Assembly (NCBI GenBank): GCA_948474755.1
Contig: CAOLHI010001025.1
Location: forward strand, 1-64,000
From: Ctenosaura bakeri
Taxonomy: Eukaryota > Chordata > Lepidosauria > Squamata > Iguanidae
DNA length: 64,000 nt
Direction: 5' to 3'
The notes under the pieces are model-generated. The model made no database searches. It saw only the letters and a list, made by a program, of their open reading frames with translations, and had not been told where the DNA came from. Below, piece by piece: positions 44,463 through 54,494 of the stretch (position 1 is the stretch's first letter; each line of letters starts with the position of its first letter). The translations under genes and the position numbers were made by a program.

Positions 44463-45885
44463 TATTCAAAGTACAAGGTATGTACATTGCCACAGAGTGT
44501 TTGCATCTCTCCCTCTCCCTCTGGTACTGCAGGGAATCCCTTGTTTTAAGCTCTTTTCTCTTTTTTGCTCCCAATAGTCCAGCTTGTGTAAAGAATGCAT
44601 AGGTCAGAAAGTCATTTCCTACATTAAAACCAGCCTCCTGGCCTTCCAGCTCTCCCTGCCTTCCCCCTTCCTTACAATAAACTGGGCAGAGGGGTCACCT
44701 CTCTGAAAAGCCCTGTGCAAAGGGAAATTAAGCCACATTTGTGATTTAAAACAATATATGCATTGTATATATAGATGGACACATGCACACGCTTGTGAAT
44801 TTGCATTGGCTTCAAAGGTAAGGTGAACGAATAAAGACGACAAGCGTCGCCCATCTGCGTGACCTGCTTTTGAATAAACAACGTTATATACCACTGTCAA
44901 TTATCTCCAAAGTACAAAGTGTTCCACTGCCAAAAAAAGACCGTCAGCAGCAGCTGGTCAAAAAGGACACATCCGTGTACCGAAGTGAGCGCTTAATCTT
45001 TTTGTGTTCCTGTATAATTTTATACAAATGGAGTCGGTCTGTAAGCCGCCGACAAGATGTTGCTGCATCTTCTCCGTTCCCCTCCTGCCCCATTTTTTCC
45101 ATAAAACATCTAATTGCCGGCTTCGGCGAGAGAGGTGCAGGTATTGCTCGGGAAAAGAAACAAGGCAGGCTTTGCAGAGCCTGGTAATCAGACTTCCAAC
45201 AGTAAAGTGGAAAAACAAATCATTCCTTGCATCTCCCAGACGGAAACAATAATAATAATAATACAAAACTCTAATAGGACCCATAGGCTAAATATTCTTC
45301 TTTATTATGGCTTCATTAGGCAATATCATTCAATAGTAAAACGGCCTTTGTTGTTGTTCTTTTGCTTTATAACGTTGGCTCCCCAAAATTCAAAGTCCTT
45401 AAGGACAAATATGATGACGGCTAGGAACAAAGCAGAACCGGTGTCCTGTTAACTCCCATCGGCCCTCCTGGGAGAGCTAAAAGCATCAGCCCACCTGTGA
45501 TGGGACTGATTCCATTTATTCATTCATTTATTAAAATATTTCTGCACCCACCCTACATCAAGAGATCTCAGAGAGGCAAAAAAGTAAAGTCCATGCAAAT
45601 CGGTCAAAACCATTTAAAAGTTTTTTTGAAAAATAATTAAAAATGTACTGAAAAGGTGAAACAGACTTTAAGGAATTAAAATGGTTTTAAACCATGTGGT
45701 TTATGATTTTGAGAGTCATCAGTGAGGATTAAAAACTTTAAAAACGAGCCATGTTTTTATTTGACATGAGGAGCCACAGCTAAGAAGACCCCCTCCTAAA
45801 TTCTCCCACAATATATTTGCCCCACTGGTGAACATAGAGATATTGGAAACAAGTAATTGAAAATCCAGGCTGAGATCCTACTTTA
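44463..45885. other. LPP intron, repeat-poor stretch
   Basis: No copy of the local transposon families in over 1.4 kb. A CpG-containing segment at 44830-45170 includes GTAAGCCGCCGACAAGATG and CTAATTGCCGGCTTCGGCG. (AAT)n at 45247-45262. A candidate place for conserved regulatory DNA, unproven. Confidence 0.35.
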
Positions 45886-45893
45886 CCAACTTA

Positions 45894-46182
45894 GGCCATT
45901 TCCACACTAGACCGTTATAGGCCGTTTCCGCACTAGCCTGTGATAGAGCTATGATTCCACTTTCAATATCCTATGGAATCCTGGGGTTTGCAGTTTCGGA
46001 AAGTGGAATTATAGCGCTATAACAGGCTAGTGCGGAAATGGCCATAGTGCTATTATTCCACTTTCAACCTCCTATGGAATCCTGGGGTTTGCAGTTTAGT
46101 TTGCAGTCCCTAAACTGCAAACCCCAGGATTCCACAGGAGGTTGAAAGTGGAATAATAGCACTATAAAAGTCAGAAATGGCC
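45894..46182. mobile_element. M-family MITE, outer copy, TTA duplication
   Basis: GGCCATTTCCACACTAGACC to TCAGAAATGGCC, flanked by TTA (45891-45893 and 46183-46185). Split by an inner copy of its own family. Confidence 0.9.
45920..46043. mobile_element. M-family MITE, inner copy, ATA duplication
   Basis: GGCCGTTTCCGCACTAGCCT and AGGCTAGTGCGGAAATGGCC. ATA stands at 45917-45919 and 46044-46046, and removing the insert with one ATA restores the outer arm (TTATAGTGCTATTATTCC). Confidence 0.93.
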
Positions 46183-46312
46183 TTAGCTATAAATGTATAA
46201 TTAGGTACTGTTTCTTTGCCTGTCCCCCTAAACCCTCCTTAAAAGCCAGCAGTTGCACGGAGCTATGGAGGTCTCTTCTGTTGATGGCTGAGGTGCCATA
46301 GGATGAGCTCTT

Positions 46313-46685
46313 CATAGAATCATAGAAATGTAGAGTTGGAAGAGACCCCAGGGGCCATCCAGTCCAACCCCTGCTATGCAGGAACACCCATCAAAGCATT
46401 CCCAACAGATGGCCATCCAGCCTCTCCTTAAAATCCTCCAAAGAAGGAGGAGACTCCACTACACTCCAAGGCAGCAGATTCCACCGCCAGACAGCCCTGA
46501 CCGTCCTCCAAGGAAGGAGACTCCACCACATTCCACGGAGGCAGCAGCATCTTCCACTGCCGGACAGCTCTGACCGTCAGGAAGTTCTTCCTGAAGTTCA
46601 GGTGGAATCTCCTTTCCTGCAGCTTGAATCCATTGCTCCTTGTCCTGGTCTCTGGAGCAGCAGAAAACAAACCCACTTCCAGTGG
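46313..46685 (-). mobile_element. CR1 LINE 3' end with internal duplication
   Basis: Left end TCATAGAATCATAG. The CCTCCAA.GAAGGA..AGACTCCAC segment occurs twice (46436 and 46505) in two subfamily versions (ACTACACTCCAAGGCAGC, then ACCACATTCCACGGAGGC). Confidence 0.88.
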
Positions 46686-46941
46686 GCTGCAGCATGATGA
46701 AGAATTGTGAGAGTGGTCTTGCTTCTCATTGCTGCTCGATGGAGGGACTGGGCTGTGCTCCAGTCACCAGAAGAAGAGACTTCAACAGCACCATGATCAT
46801 GAATAAATAAAGCATAATTGAATATGAAGCAGTTACAGATTTGTAACTGCAATATAGGATGTGAGCCATTCTTTCTACCTGTTTATTACACTTATTAACT
46901 TTCATTGCACCAGTAAAATACCTTCACTTATGCTTGTCAGG

Positions 46942-47871
46942 TCGATAAGAGGCGACTTGATAGCCACGTTGAAATATTTGGAAGGATGTCAAATGGAAGA
47001 TGGGGCAAGCTTATTTTCTGCTGCTCCCAATTGGGACTGAGGCCCTTTTTGCACCTTACTTTGATAGTGTGACAAACTAGAGCACTCACGATATTGCCAA
47101 TATCACAAGAGGCCCAGTAGAGAGCCCCTTGCAGTCTGCACACGAGAGGGCATTCGTGAGAGAGCACCAGTCCCCGTCTGGTGCCTTGTCTGCATGTCGG
47201 TGTTCCGGGCCATGCCCAGGTCTCGCCCTGTTCCCACCCAACCGCCCCGATTGGTCGGTGGTTTTCCTTTTTTTATGTATTGTTTCGTCAACTATCATGC
47301 TAACGTTAGCACGATAGATCCTGTCAACAGGCTGTTTCATACTATGTTCGTAACGTGCTAACGATAGTGCCGGGTTTTTAAAATAAACAAACAGTTGGCC
47401 GGACCCTGGGGGCTGCTGTCGTCTCGAGTGTGAGTGGCGACGCAGCCCCGGGGTGGGCTCACGTGGCGCCGTGTCATCTAGTGTTCCCTGCTGCGATGGA
47501 GGCAGTGGCTGGCCTGCTGGTGTGCAGAGCATCCCCTGGGAGTTGCTGCATGAGGGGCAGGCAGCAGGGACTGCCCACACCCCACCCACTCCCCGGTCCT
47601 TCCCGGAAGCACGCCGGACGACGGCTCCGTAGGCCCTTTGGTCGCGCGACCGATGCGCGAAAATAAGGAAATGCGCTATCAGCACTATCCATGGCTGTGA
47701 TAGCACCTAGTTCGCCAGAACGTCATGCAGTACAGCGGCTCGTGAAGGGAGGGAGGGAGCGTGCCTAATACGCTTTAAAAACGCCATGCGAAAAGGGCCT
47801 AAGATATGGAGCAAGGGATTCAAACTACAGGAAAGGAGAGATTCCACCTAAACCTTAGGAAGAAGAACTAC
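46942..47871 (+). mobile_element. CR1 LINE (older) split by element G5
   Basis: 46942-47040 (GATAGCCACGTTGAAATATT, ATTTTCTGCTGCTCCC) and 47800-47871 (GGATTCAAACTACAGGAAAG, ATTCCACCTAAACC) form one copy; its 3' end is cut off by the next CR1. Confidence 0.8.
47041..47799. mobile_element. GC-rich TIR element, copy G5 (variant interior)
   Basis: GGCCCTTTTTGCACC and GCCATGCGAAAAGGGCC ends. Flanks TGA and TAA are a 3-bp duplication with one change. The interior is unlike G2/G6 and shows paired GATAGTG/CACGATA-type words (AACTAGAGCACTCACGATAT, ACGATAGTGCCGGG, TATCAGCACTATCC). At 759 bp it is the longest copy. A 206-codon frame across it has no transposase features. Confidence 0.75.
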
Positions 47872-49275
47872 TTGAATGAAATTCAACAGAGAGAAGTGTA
47901 AGGTCCTACACTTAGGTAGAAAAAATGGAATCCACAAATATTGGATGGGGGACACGTGGCTGGATAGCAGTACGCGTGAAAGGGATCTAGGGCCCTTTCC
48001 GCACGGGCCTTTGCTCGCGCGACAGCCCCGTGAGCCTCGCGGGAGTGGGAGCGTCGCTCCGCACGATGCACTTCCACTTCCGCCCGGCTCACGGGGCTGA
48101 AGCGGCGCGAGCGCGGGTTTTTTGATTTTCGCGTCCAAGCGAAAATCACCCCGCGCTCACGCAACGCTCCCGGCGCCCACCCGCACTTACCTTTCGTGCG
48201 GAGCCTCCGGGAGCCGGCTGGGTCGCGCCTCCTTCCCTCCGCTCCTGCAGAAGGAAGGAGCGGGGTGGGGAGGTAGCGCGACGGACGCGATGCCCGCTTT
48301 GCGCACGCGCGCAGGGGGATACAACGCCACCCGCTTCGCGTGTGCGGGGGGAGGAATCTGGCGCGCGCGGGGGGGGAATCCGGCGTGCGCGGGGGAGGAA
48401 TCTGGCGCGCGCGCGGGGTGGGAATCCAGGCGCGAGGTCTCCCGCTTCGCACGGGGGGGAGGGCGGCTTGTGCGGCAAGCTTCCCCGCTGGTTCCTTTGC
48501 CTGCGGAAGGAAGGAGGGGAGAAGCGGCAGCCTCCCGGATGAGCCTTCTTGCGCTTGCTGGCCTCCCCCGCTTGCGCTAGAAGCCTCAGTGCGGAAAGGG
48601 CCTAGGAGTCTTGGTAGACCACAAGCTGAACATGAGTCAGCAGTGTGACGCGGCAGCCAAGAAAGCCAATGCAATTCTCGGCTGCATCAATAGGAGTATG
48701 GTGTCTAGACCGAGGGAGGTACTGGTACCGCTCTACTCTGCTTTGGTTAGACCCCATCTTGAATACTGTGTCCAGTTCTGGGCACCCCAGTTCAAGAAGG
48801 ACCTGGTCAAGCTGGAGCGAGTCCAGAGGAGGGTGGCCAAAATGCTGAGGGGCCTGGAAACCATGAAGTCCTATGAGGATAGACTTAGAGAGCTGGGTAT
48901 GTTTAGTCTGCAGAAGAGAAGGTTAAGAGGGGACATGATAGCCACGTTTAAATATTGGAAGGGATGCCATGTAGAGGAGGGAGAGGGCTTGTTTTCTGCT
49001 GCTCCAGAGACCAGGACAAGGAGCAATGGATTCAAGCTGCAGGAAAGGAGATTCCACCTGAACCTCAGGAAGAACTTCCTGACGGTCAGGGCTGTCCGGC
49101 AGTGGAATAGGCCGCCTCGGAGTGTAGTGGAGTCTCCTTCCTTGGAGGTTTTTAAGCAGAGGCTGGATGGCCATCTGTCAGGAGTGCTTTGAGGGTGTTC
49201 CTGCATGACAGAATGGGGTTGGACTGGAAGGCCCCTGGGGTCTCTTCCAACTCTACATTTCTATGATTCTATGAT
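47872..49275 (+). mobile_element. CR1 LINE 3' end split by element G6
   Basis: 47872-47990 (GAAATTCAACAGAGAGAAGT, GGACACGTGGCTGGATAGC) and 48603-49275 (TAGGAGTCTTGGTAGACC onward, 193-codon frame with [16 protein letters not shown]) make one copy of about 790 bp, ending TTCTATGATTCTATGA. Confidence 0.94.
47991..48602. mobile_element. GC-rich TIR element, copy G6, TAG duplication
   Basis: Reference copy: GGCCCTTTCCGCAC and GTGCGGAAAGGGCC are perfect inverted ends; TAG at 47988-47990 and 48603-48605. The host CR1 resumes exactly, so the boundary is certain. Interior: hairpin GATTTTCGCGTCCAAGCGAA, CACTTACCTT near 48184, and repeated GGAATC(T/C)(G/A)GCG(C/T)GCGCGGG units at 48350-48430 that form a small minisatellite. 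Confidence 0.95.
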
Positions 49276-49688
49276 GGGAGAAGTTTGTTTTCTGCTACTT
49301 CAGAGACTTTAGGATTCTATAATTCTGGAATGTGACTTCATTATATTCTTTCCACACTAAAAAATCAGCTAGCTAGCAGGTGCTACTTGTTCCTTTCCTG
49401 CTTTGCTCTGTTCTTAACGAACAGGCGCTCTGTAAGAAATCTGTTTGCCATGCCTTCTCTGAGGAGAAACTCAAACAGAAGCAAACGAACCTGGCAGCTG
49501 AACTGCTGAACAAAGGCAATAGGGAAGAGACTGATTACTCATCTACTGCAGACACATTTTTTAAAAAAATCTGCACTTCCTTGTATTATCATCTGCCAGC
49601 TTCCTTGGAAAAGGCAGGATGGAATGTTGTATCTGGACCTATATTTCAAGTGAACAAGGCACAAAGAATTACACGATGGAGAAAGAAA
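49276..49688. other. LPP intron, no recognised feature
   Basis: A 111-codon open frame at 49380-49715 has no domain and crosses into the MITE; judged chance. Confidence 0.4.
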
Positions 49689-50319
49689 GGCCATTTCCTC
49701 CCTATACTGTCCTAATGCCATTATTCCACTTTCAACCTCCTGTGGAATTCTGGTGTTTGTAGTTTTCTGAGGCCAAAGAGCTCTCTGGCTGAGAATCCTA
49801 AATGCCCCTCCCGAAATTGCAAACCCGTACCCTTTTCGCATGGGCTTTCTGTCGCGCGAGAGCCCCATGAGCCTCGCGGGAGTGGGAGCGTCGCTCTGCA
49901 CGACACACTCCCACTTCCGCGGCGCTCACAGGGCTGAAGCGGCACAAGCGCATTTTTTTTGATTTTCGCCTTGAAGTGAAAATCACCCGCGCTCGCACAG
50001 CGCTCCAGGTGCCCACGCGCACTTACCTGCTGTGCGGAGCATCAGGGAGGCGGCCGGGTCGCGCTTCCTTCCCTCCACGGTGCCTACAGCTCCCACAGGC
50101 CCCTGCGGAAGGAAGAGGCGGGGCGCTAGCGCGACGGACGCGCCAGCAGGAAGCGCGTGTGGAAGGAACGAGGGGGAAGCGACAGCCTCCCGGAGGAGTC
50201 TTCTCGGGCGAGCCGCCCTCCCCCCTCGCGCAAGAAGGCAAAGTGTGAAAAGGGTGCAGGATTCCACAGGACGTTGGAAGTGGAACAAGAGCACTATCAC
50301 TGTCTAGTGCAAAAAGGCC
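49689..50319. mobile_element. M-type MITE split by element G7
   Basis: Left 49689-49826 (GGCCATTTCCTCCCTATACT, TTCCACTTTCAACCTCCTG) and right 50257-50319 (AGGATTCCACAGGACGTTGG, CTGTCTAGTGC) form one element. Confidence 0.82.
49827..50256. mobile_element. GC-rich TIR element, copy G7
   Basis: Ends ACCCTTTTCGCATGGGC and GTGTGAAAAGGGT. Same interior as G2/G6, including GTGGGAGCGTCG, ACACTCCCACTTCCGC and CACTTACCTG at 50020-50029. The target duplication is obscured by mutation. Confidence 0.85.
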
Positions 50320-50570
50320 CAAACATTTCATCTTCAGACGGCTCTTTCAGTGGTTCCAGCCCACGTCCGGCCAAATCCTTAGCTCACCCAAAGGATGGCT
50401 CTGCTGAGATGCTGTCTTAAGATTATATTAAGAAGGCACAAGGAAAGAACATCCAGATGTTTCACCCAAGGACAGTGGTGCCATGATGCACAGCACTTGG
50501 CTATGCCGCAATGGTTCCCTCTTTTCCAAGAAGTGGCCTTATGGTTGCACACAGGCTTGAGTTTGCTCAC

Positions 50571-50571
50571 T

Positions 50572-50603
<32 letters not shown>

Positions 50604-50612
50604 CGAGAGCGA
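50571..50612 (+). repeat. (TG)n(AG)n microsatellite
   Basis: Run of TG switching to GA and GCGA. Confidence 0.92.
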
Positions 50613-50640
50613 GCACTCACTTCCTTCTAGGGTACAAAGC

Positions 50641-50844
50641 AGACATTTCTGCACTAGACTGTTATAGCGCTGTTATTCCACTTTCAACCTCCTATGGAAT
50701 CCTGGGGTTTGCACTTTAGGAAGGAGCATTTAGACTTCTCAGCCAGAGAGCTCTTGGGCCTCAGGAAACTACAAACGCCAGAATTCCCCCAAGGATGTTG
50801 AAGGTGAAACAATAGCACTACAACAGTGTAGGGTGGAAATGGCC
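50641..50844. mobile_element. M-family MITE with long centre
   Basis: Left arm ATTTCTGCACTAGACTGTTA; right arm GCACTACAACAGTGTAGG and GTGGAAATGGCC; centre with TCTCAGCCAGAGAGCTC. Confidence 0.82.
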
Positions 50845-51010
50845 ATAGTCTTTACATTTATTCTATTTTTTAACAAATTTCTAGATTGTTTACATCATTT
50901 TTTACTGCTTTAAATGCTTTTGTTTCAAGTATTTTAATATCAGTAGTTCAAGGATTCTGGTCAAAAAGGAGTGGAGAAGATGGAATCTGAGCTTCTGCTC
51001 ACAGAGCTAT

Positions 51011-51431
51011 GGTCCTTTCCGCATGGCATTTGCCATGCAAAAGGGCGCCTGGAGCATCGCACAATTGTGAGGATTGATCTGTATGACGCACTCACAATCA
51101 TGTGATGCTCCAGGTGCCGGCAGGCGCTGATCGTGCACGTTTCCATTTTTGGCTGGAAGCTGAAAATGGTGCGCGATTGCGCATTGCTCTTGGGCCCTGC
51201 GTGCACTTACCTGGCGTCTGGAGCCTCTGGAGCCATGCTGGTCACACTTCCTGCCCCAGCGCAGCCTGGGAAACTCCCAGGCTGCGCTGCAGAAGGGAGA
51301 GGAGAGGCTCTCACGCGAGCAGGCAACTCGTGCGGAGCCGAAGGACCCCAGACACGAGAGCCTCTCGCCAGAGGCTGCTCACACAATCCCCACACCCCAG
51401 CCCCAGAAAAAGGTAAGGTGCGGAAAGGGTC
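51011..51431. mobile_element. GC-rich TIR element, copy G8, TAT duplication
   Basis: GGTCCTTTCCGCAT and GTGCGGAAAGGGTC with TAT at 51008-51010 and 51432-51434. Same subtype as G1: the left end is followed by ATGGCATTTGCCAT, and the right end contains AAAAAGGTAAGGTGCGG. CACTTACCTG at 51204-51213. Confidence 0.9.
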
Positions 51432-51514
51432 TATGTGACAATAGTAACACACACCCTTGTTAGTAGATTGTGGCATTGCACATCTGACTCTTCAACCTAT
51501 GGGCATGGCTTCAG

Positions 51515-51745
51515 CATTGTGCTATGAATCTGGAGACCAGGATTCAAATCCCCACTCAGCAATGGAATCCCACTGGGTGACCTTGGGCAAGTCACACACT
51601 CTCAGCCTCAGAGGAAGGCAAAGGCAAAACCCCTACAAACAGATCTTGCAAAAAAACAAAACAAAACACACCAAGTGATAGGCTTTCCTTAGGGTCACTG
51701 TAAGTCAGAAAAAAACTTGAAGGCACACAACAACAACAAAAACAA
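51515..51745 (+). mobile_element. Sauria-type SINE, good copy
   Basis: TGGAGACCAGGATTCAAATC, CACTGGGTGACCTTGGGCAA, CACACTCTCAGCCTCAGAGG and AACTTGAAGGCACACAACAA in order. The 3' part resembles the BovB 3' end, as known for this SINE class in squamates. Confidence 0.82.
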
Positions 51746-51882
51746 CAACTATATGCAATGCACAATGGTGCTACACAATTAACTCTGCATCTGTGAATGG
51801 AATCCATCCATTTCACATCATATGAAATGCCCTAAGATTTTGGAGGGGGACTTAAAATATGTACATACATACACACATACAA

Positions 51883-52304
51883 ACATTTGGCCCTCTGTAT
51901 CCATGAGTTTTGCATCCACAGATTCTACCAACCACAGCCTGAAAATATTTGGGGGGGGGGAGTCCAAAAAAGCAAACCTTGATTTTGCTATGTGCCAACC
52001 AATATGCTGGTGTGTAAGCATAACCCTGACATAACTCCGTCTGGCCCCTCCCAAAACTGCAAACCCCAGGATTCCATAGGAGGTTGAAAGTGGAATCATC
52101 GCGAACAGACTCGTGCGGAAATGGCCATAACCTCCCGCCATTTTACAGATCCTCGGGGTCTCTCTGGTACTTAAGTTGCTTGAAATTTTATATAAGGGAC
52201 ACCATTTTACTACACCATTGTACATAATGGGACTTGAGCATCCATGGACTTTGGTATGCACAGGAGGAGGGGCTGTCTGGAACCAAATCCCAGCGGATGA
52301 CAAT
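51883..52304. mobile_element. 'tccacagat' TIR element split by MITE remnant
   Basis: Left end TTGGCCCTCTGTATCC, TGCATCCACAGATTCTACCA; right CACCATTGTACATAATGGGA and GAGCATCCATGGACTTTGG. The M-family right half at 52042-52126 is inserted within it. Confidence 0.65.
52042..52126. mobile_element. M-family MITE, right half
   Basis: GGCCCCTCCCAAAACTGCAA to GTGCGGAAATGGCC; left arm absent. Confidence 0.75.
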
Positions 52305-52418
52305 TTTTTTTTATTTATTTATTTGTATCCCGCCTCTCCATATGGATCGAGGCGGCGAACAACTTACAATTAGCATGTATTTCGAAACATTTCTATACAT
52401 TTCTATACATTTCTAGAC
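52305..52418 (-). mobile_element. tRNA-type SINE (S family), 3' part only
   Basis: (TTTA)n, CCATATGGATCGAGGCGGCG and TTCGAAACATTTCTATACAT, the last word then repeated three times. 5'-truncated. Confidence 0.85.
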
Positions 52419-53217
52419 AAAGGCCCACCGTATCTCCCAAAAAATAATTCAGTCATCTCACTCCTCGCAAGCATGTTCTTACAGCTTGCGTTACCTATTC
52501 TTGACAGTTGGGACGCTCAAGGACTCAAAATGGGGTCACACTGGGGCATGGTGCAGGCCATTGTAATGGCCGGGCATGTTTGAAGAGTCTTTGCAGGTAA
52601 GGAGGGCGGGTGGGTTAAAGGGCTCAGTTTTGCAAGGAATTCCTTCTCTTGCAAAAGACATTTATTCTCCCGCCTGTTATTTATAGAGCTCACGCACAGG
52701 AGACACATTTCAGGTGGCATTGGGGTAACACGCCAGGCTTCTTAGCATGCCACAGAGGGAATGGAAATTCTTGATTTGCACATCGAAAGGCTCGGGGTTA
52801 AATCGGGACAGCCGCAAGTGTTTTTGACATGCAAAGATGAACATGGAAATTCCCCACTTGTCAAAAAAAGGCAAAGGGAGCATCTGAAACCATGTTTGCC
52901 AGGATGGAAACAACATTCTCTCTCTCCTGTGTTCCCTGCCTAGTCATCCGGGTGCTTAAATAAAACAGTGAGACCGAGACTCTCGGTAGTTTTGCATCCA
53001 CAGAGTAGGCAGGTCTCTCTCTCGTCCCTTAAACATCTATTCCTCTTGCAAATCTTCTGCACTGCATTCTCTCCTAGCTCAGCCAGCTGCTCTACAGCAG
53101 CCTTCTCCAGCCTGGTACGCTCAGGATCTCTTGAACTACAGATCCCATCAGCCTGCCTTCTAGCATTAACGTGTTATGTGTTAGCCCAGTTTCATGCTTG
53201 TTCCTGGAAAATCCTAA
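52419..53217. other. LPP intron, no recognised feature
   Basis: Unassigned. 53105-53150 has a variant of the ACTACAGATCCCATCAGCCT motif seen elsewhere in inverted form. Confidence 0.4.
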
Positions 53218-53850
53218 AATCTTAGAGTCAGAAGAGACCCCAAGGGTGAATCAGTCCAGCCCCTTCTGCCATGCAGGAAAGCACCATCAAAGCATTTCCA
53301 CCAGACGGCCATCCAGCCCCTATTGAAAAACCTCCAAAGAAGGAGGAGACTCCACCACATTCCATTGAGGCAGCAGTAGATTCCACTGTTGAACTGCTCT
53401 TACACTCAAGAAGTTCTTCCTGATGTTTAGGTGGAATCTCTTTTCCTGTAAAGGGGGCCCCCGTCTCATACAACCTTTGCAAACACAAGTGTGAGGTTGT
53501 ACAAACCGTTGCATACCTTTATAGTCAACAGATGCAGCAGATAAGTGCCCGTGCTGTTGCAGGTGCATCAGTTGACTATAATGGGATGCAATGCTTTGTG
53601 TTTTTTGCTGTACATGGAGGTTCTTGGAACAGAATCCCTGCTTACACAATGGGCACATTGAATCCATTGCTCCGTGTCCTAATCTCTGGAGCAGCAGAAA
53701 ACAAGCTTGCTCCCATCCTCCATATGACATCCCTTCAAATATTTAAACATGGCTATCATGGCACCCCTTAACTTTCTCTTCTCCAGGCTAAATATACTCA
53801 GCTCCCTAAGCCACACATCGTAGTGCTTCATTCCAGGCCAAAAAGATCCT
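53218..53850 (-). mobile_element. CR1 LINE 3' end split by a foldback element
   Basis: 53218-53450 and 53656-53850 are collinear in CR1 (ATCTCTTTTCCTGTA, then TTGAATCCATTGCTCCGTG). The 3' tail is degraded. Confidence 0.85.
53451..53655. mobile_element. Foldback insertion in CR1, unknown family
   Basis: About 205 bp with inverted halves: CGTTGCATACCTTTATAGTC and GACTATAATGGGATGCAATG meet around a 40-bp centre; outer parts pair less well. No clear target duplication. Confidence 0.55.
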
Positions 53851-53934
53851 GAATTATGAAACATTTCTGGTCACAAACATTTCAGATAAGGAATTCTCAA
53901 CCTGGACTGAGAGGATTTAAGCCCATGTGAAATA

Positions 53935-54494
53935 TAGGGAGGTACTGGTACCGCTCTACTCTGCTTTGGTTAGACCCCATCTTGAATACTGTGTCTAGTT
54001 CTGGGCACCCCAATTCAAGAGGGATATTGACAAGCTGGAGCAAGTCCAGAGGAGGGCGACCAAAATGGTGAGAGGCCTGGAAGCCATGAAGCCCTATGAA
54101 GAACACCTTAGAGAGCTGGGTATGTTTAGTCTGCAGAAGAGAAGGTTAAGAGGGGACATGATAGTCATGTTTAAATATTTGAAGGGATGCCATGTAGAGG
54201 AAGGAGAGGGCTTGTTTTCTGCTGCTCCAGAGACCAGGACAAGGAGCAATGGATTCAAGTTGCAGGAAAGGAGATTCCACCTGAACCTCAGGAAGAACTT
54301 CCTGACGGTCAGGGCTGTCCGGCAGTGGAATGTGCTGCCTCGGAGTGTAGTGGAGGCTCCTTTCTTGGAAGTTTTTAAGCAGAGGCTGGATGGCCATCCG
54401 TTGGGAGTGCTTTGATGGGTGTTCCTGCATGGCAGGGGGTTGGACTGGATGGCCTGTGTGGTCTCTTCCAACTCTACATTTCTATGATTCTATG
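53935..54494 (+). mobile_element. CR1 LINE 3' end
   Basis: GAGGTACTGGTACCGCTCTA, then a frame with [19 protein letters not shown] and [20 protein letters not shown]; ends TTCTATGATTCTATGA. Confidence 0.93.

Noticed and set aside
47991..48602. CpG island as a host gene promoter
   Set aside because: Terminal inverted repeats and a TAG duplication inside a CR1 show it is a transposon.
47086..48674. Frames of 206 and 263 codons over the GC-rich blocks
   Set aside because: They read through elements G5 and G6, with Arg/Ala/Pro-rich low-complexity translation and no domain.
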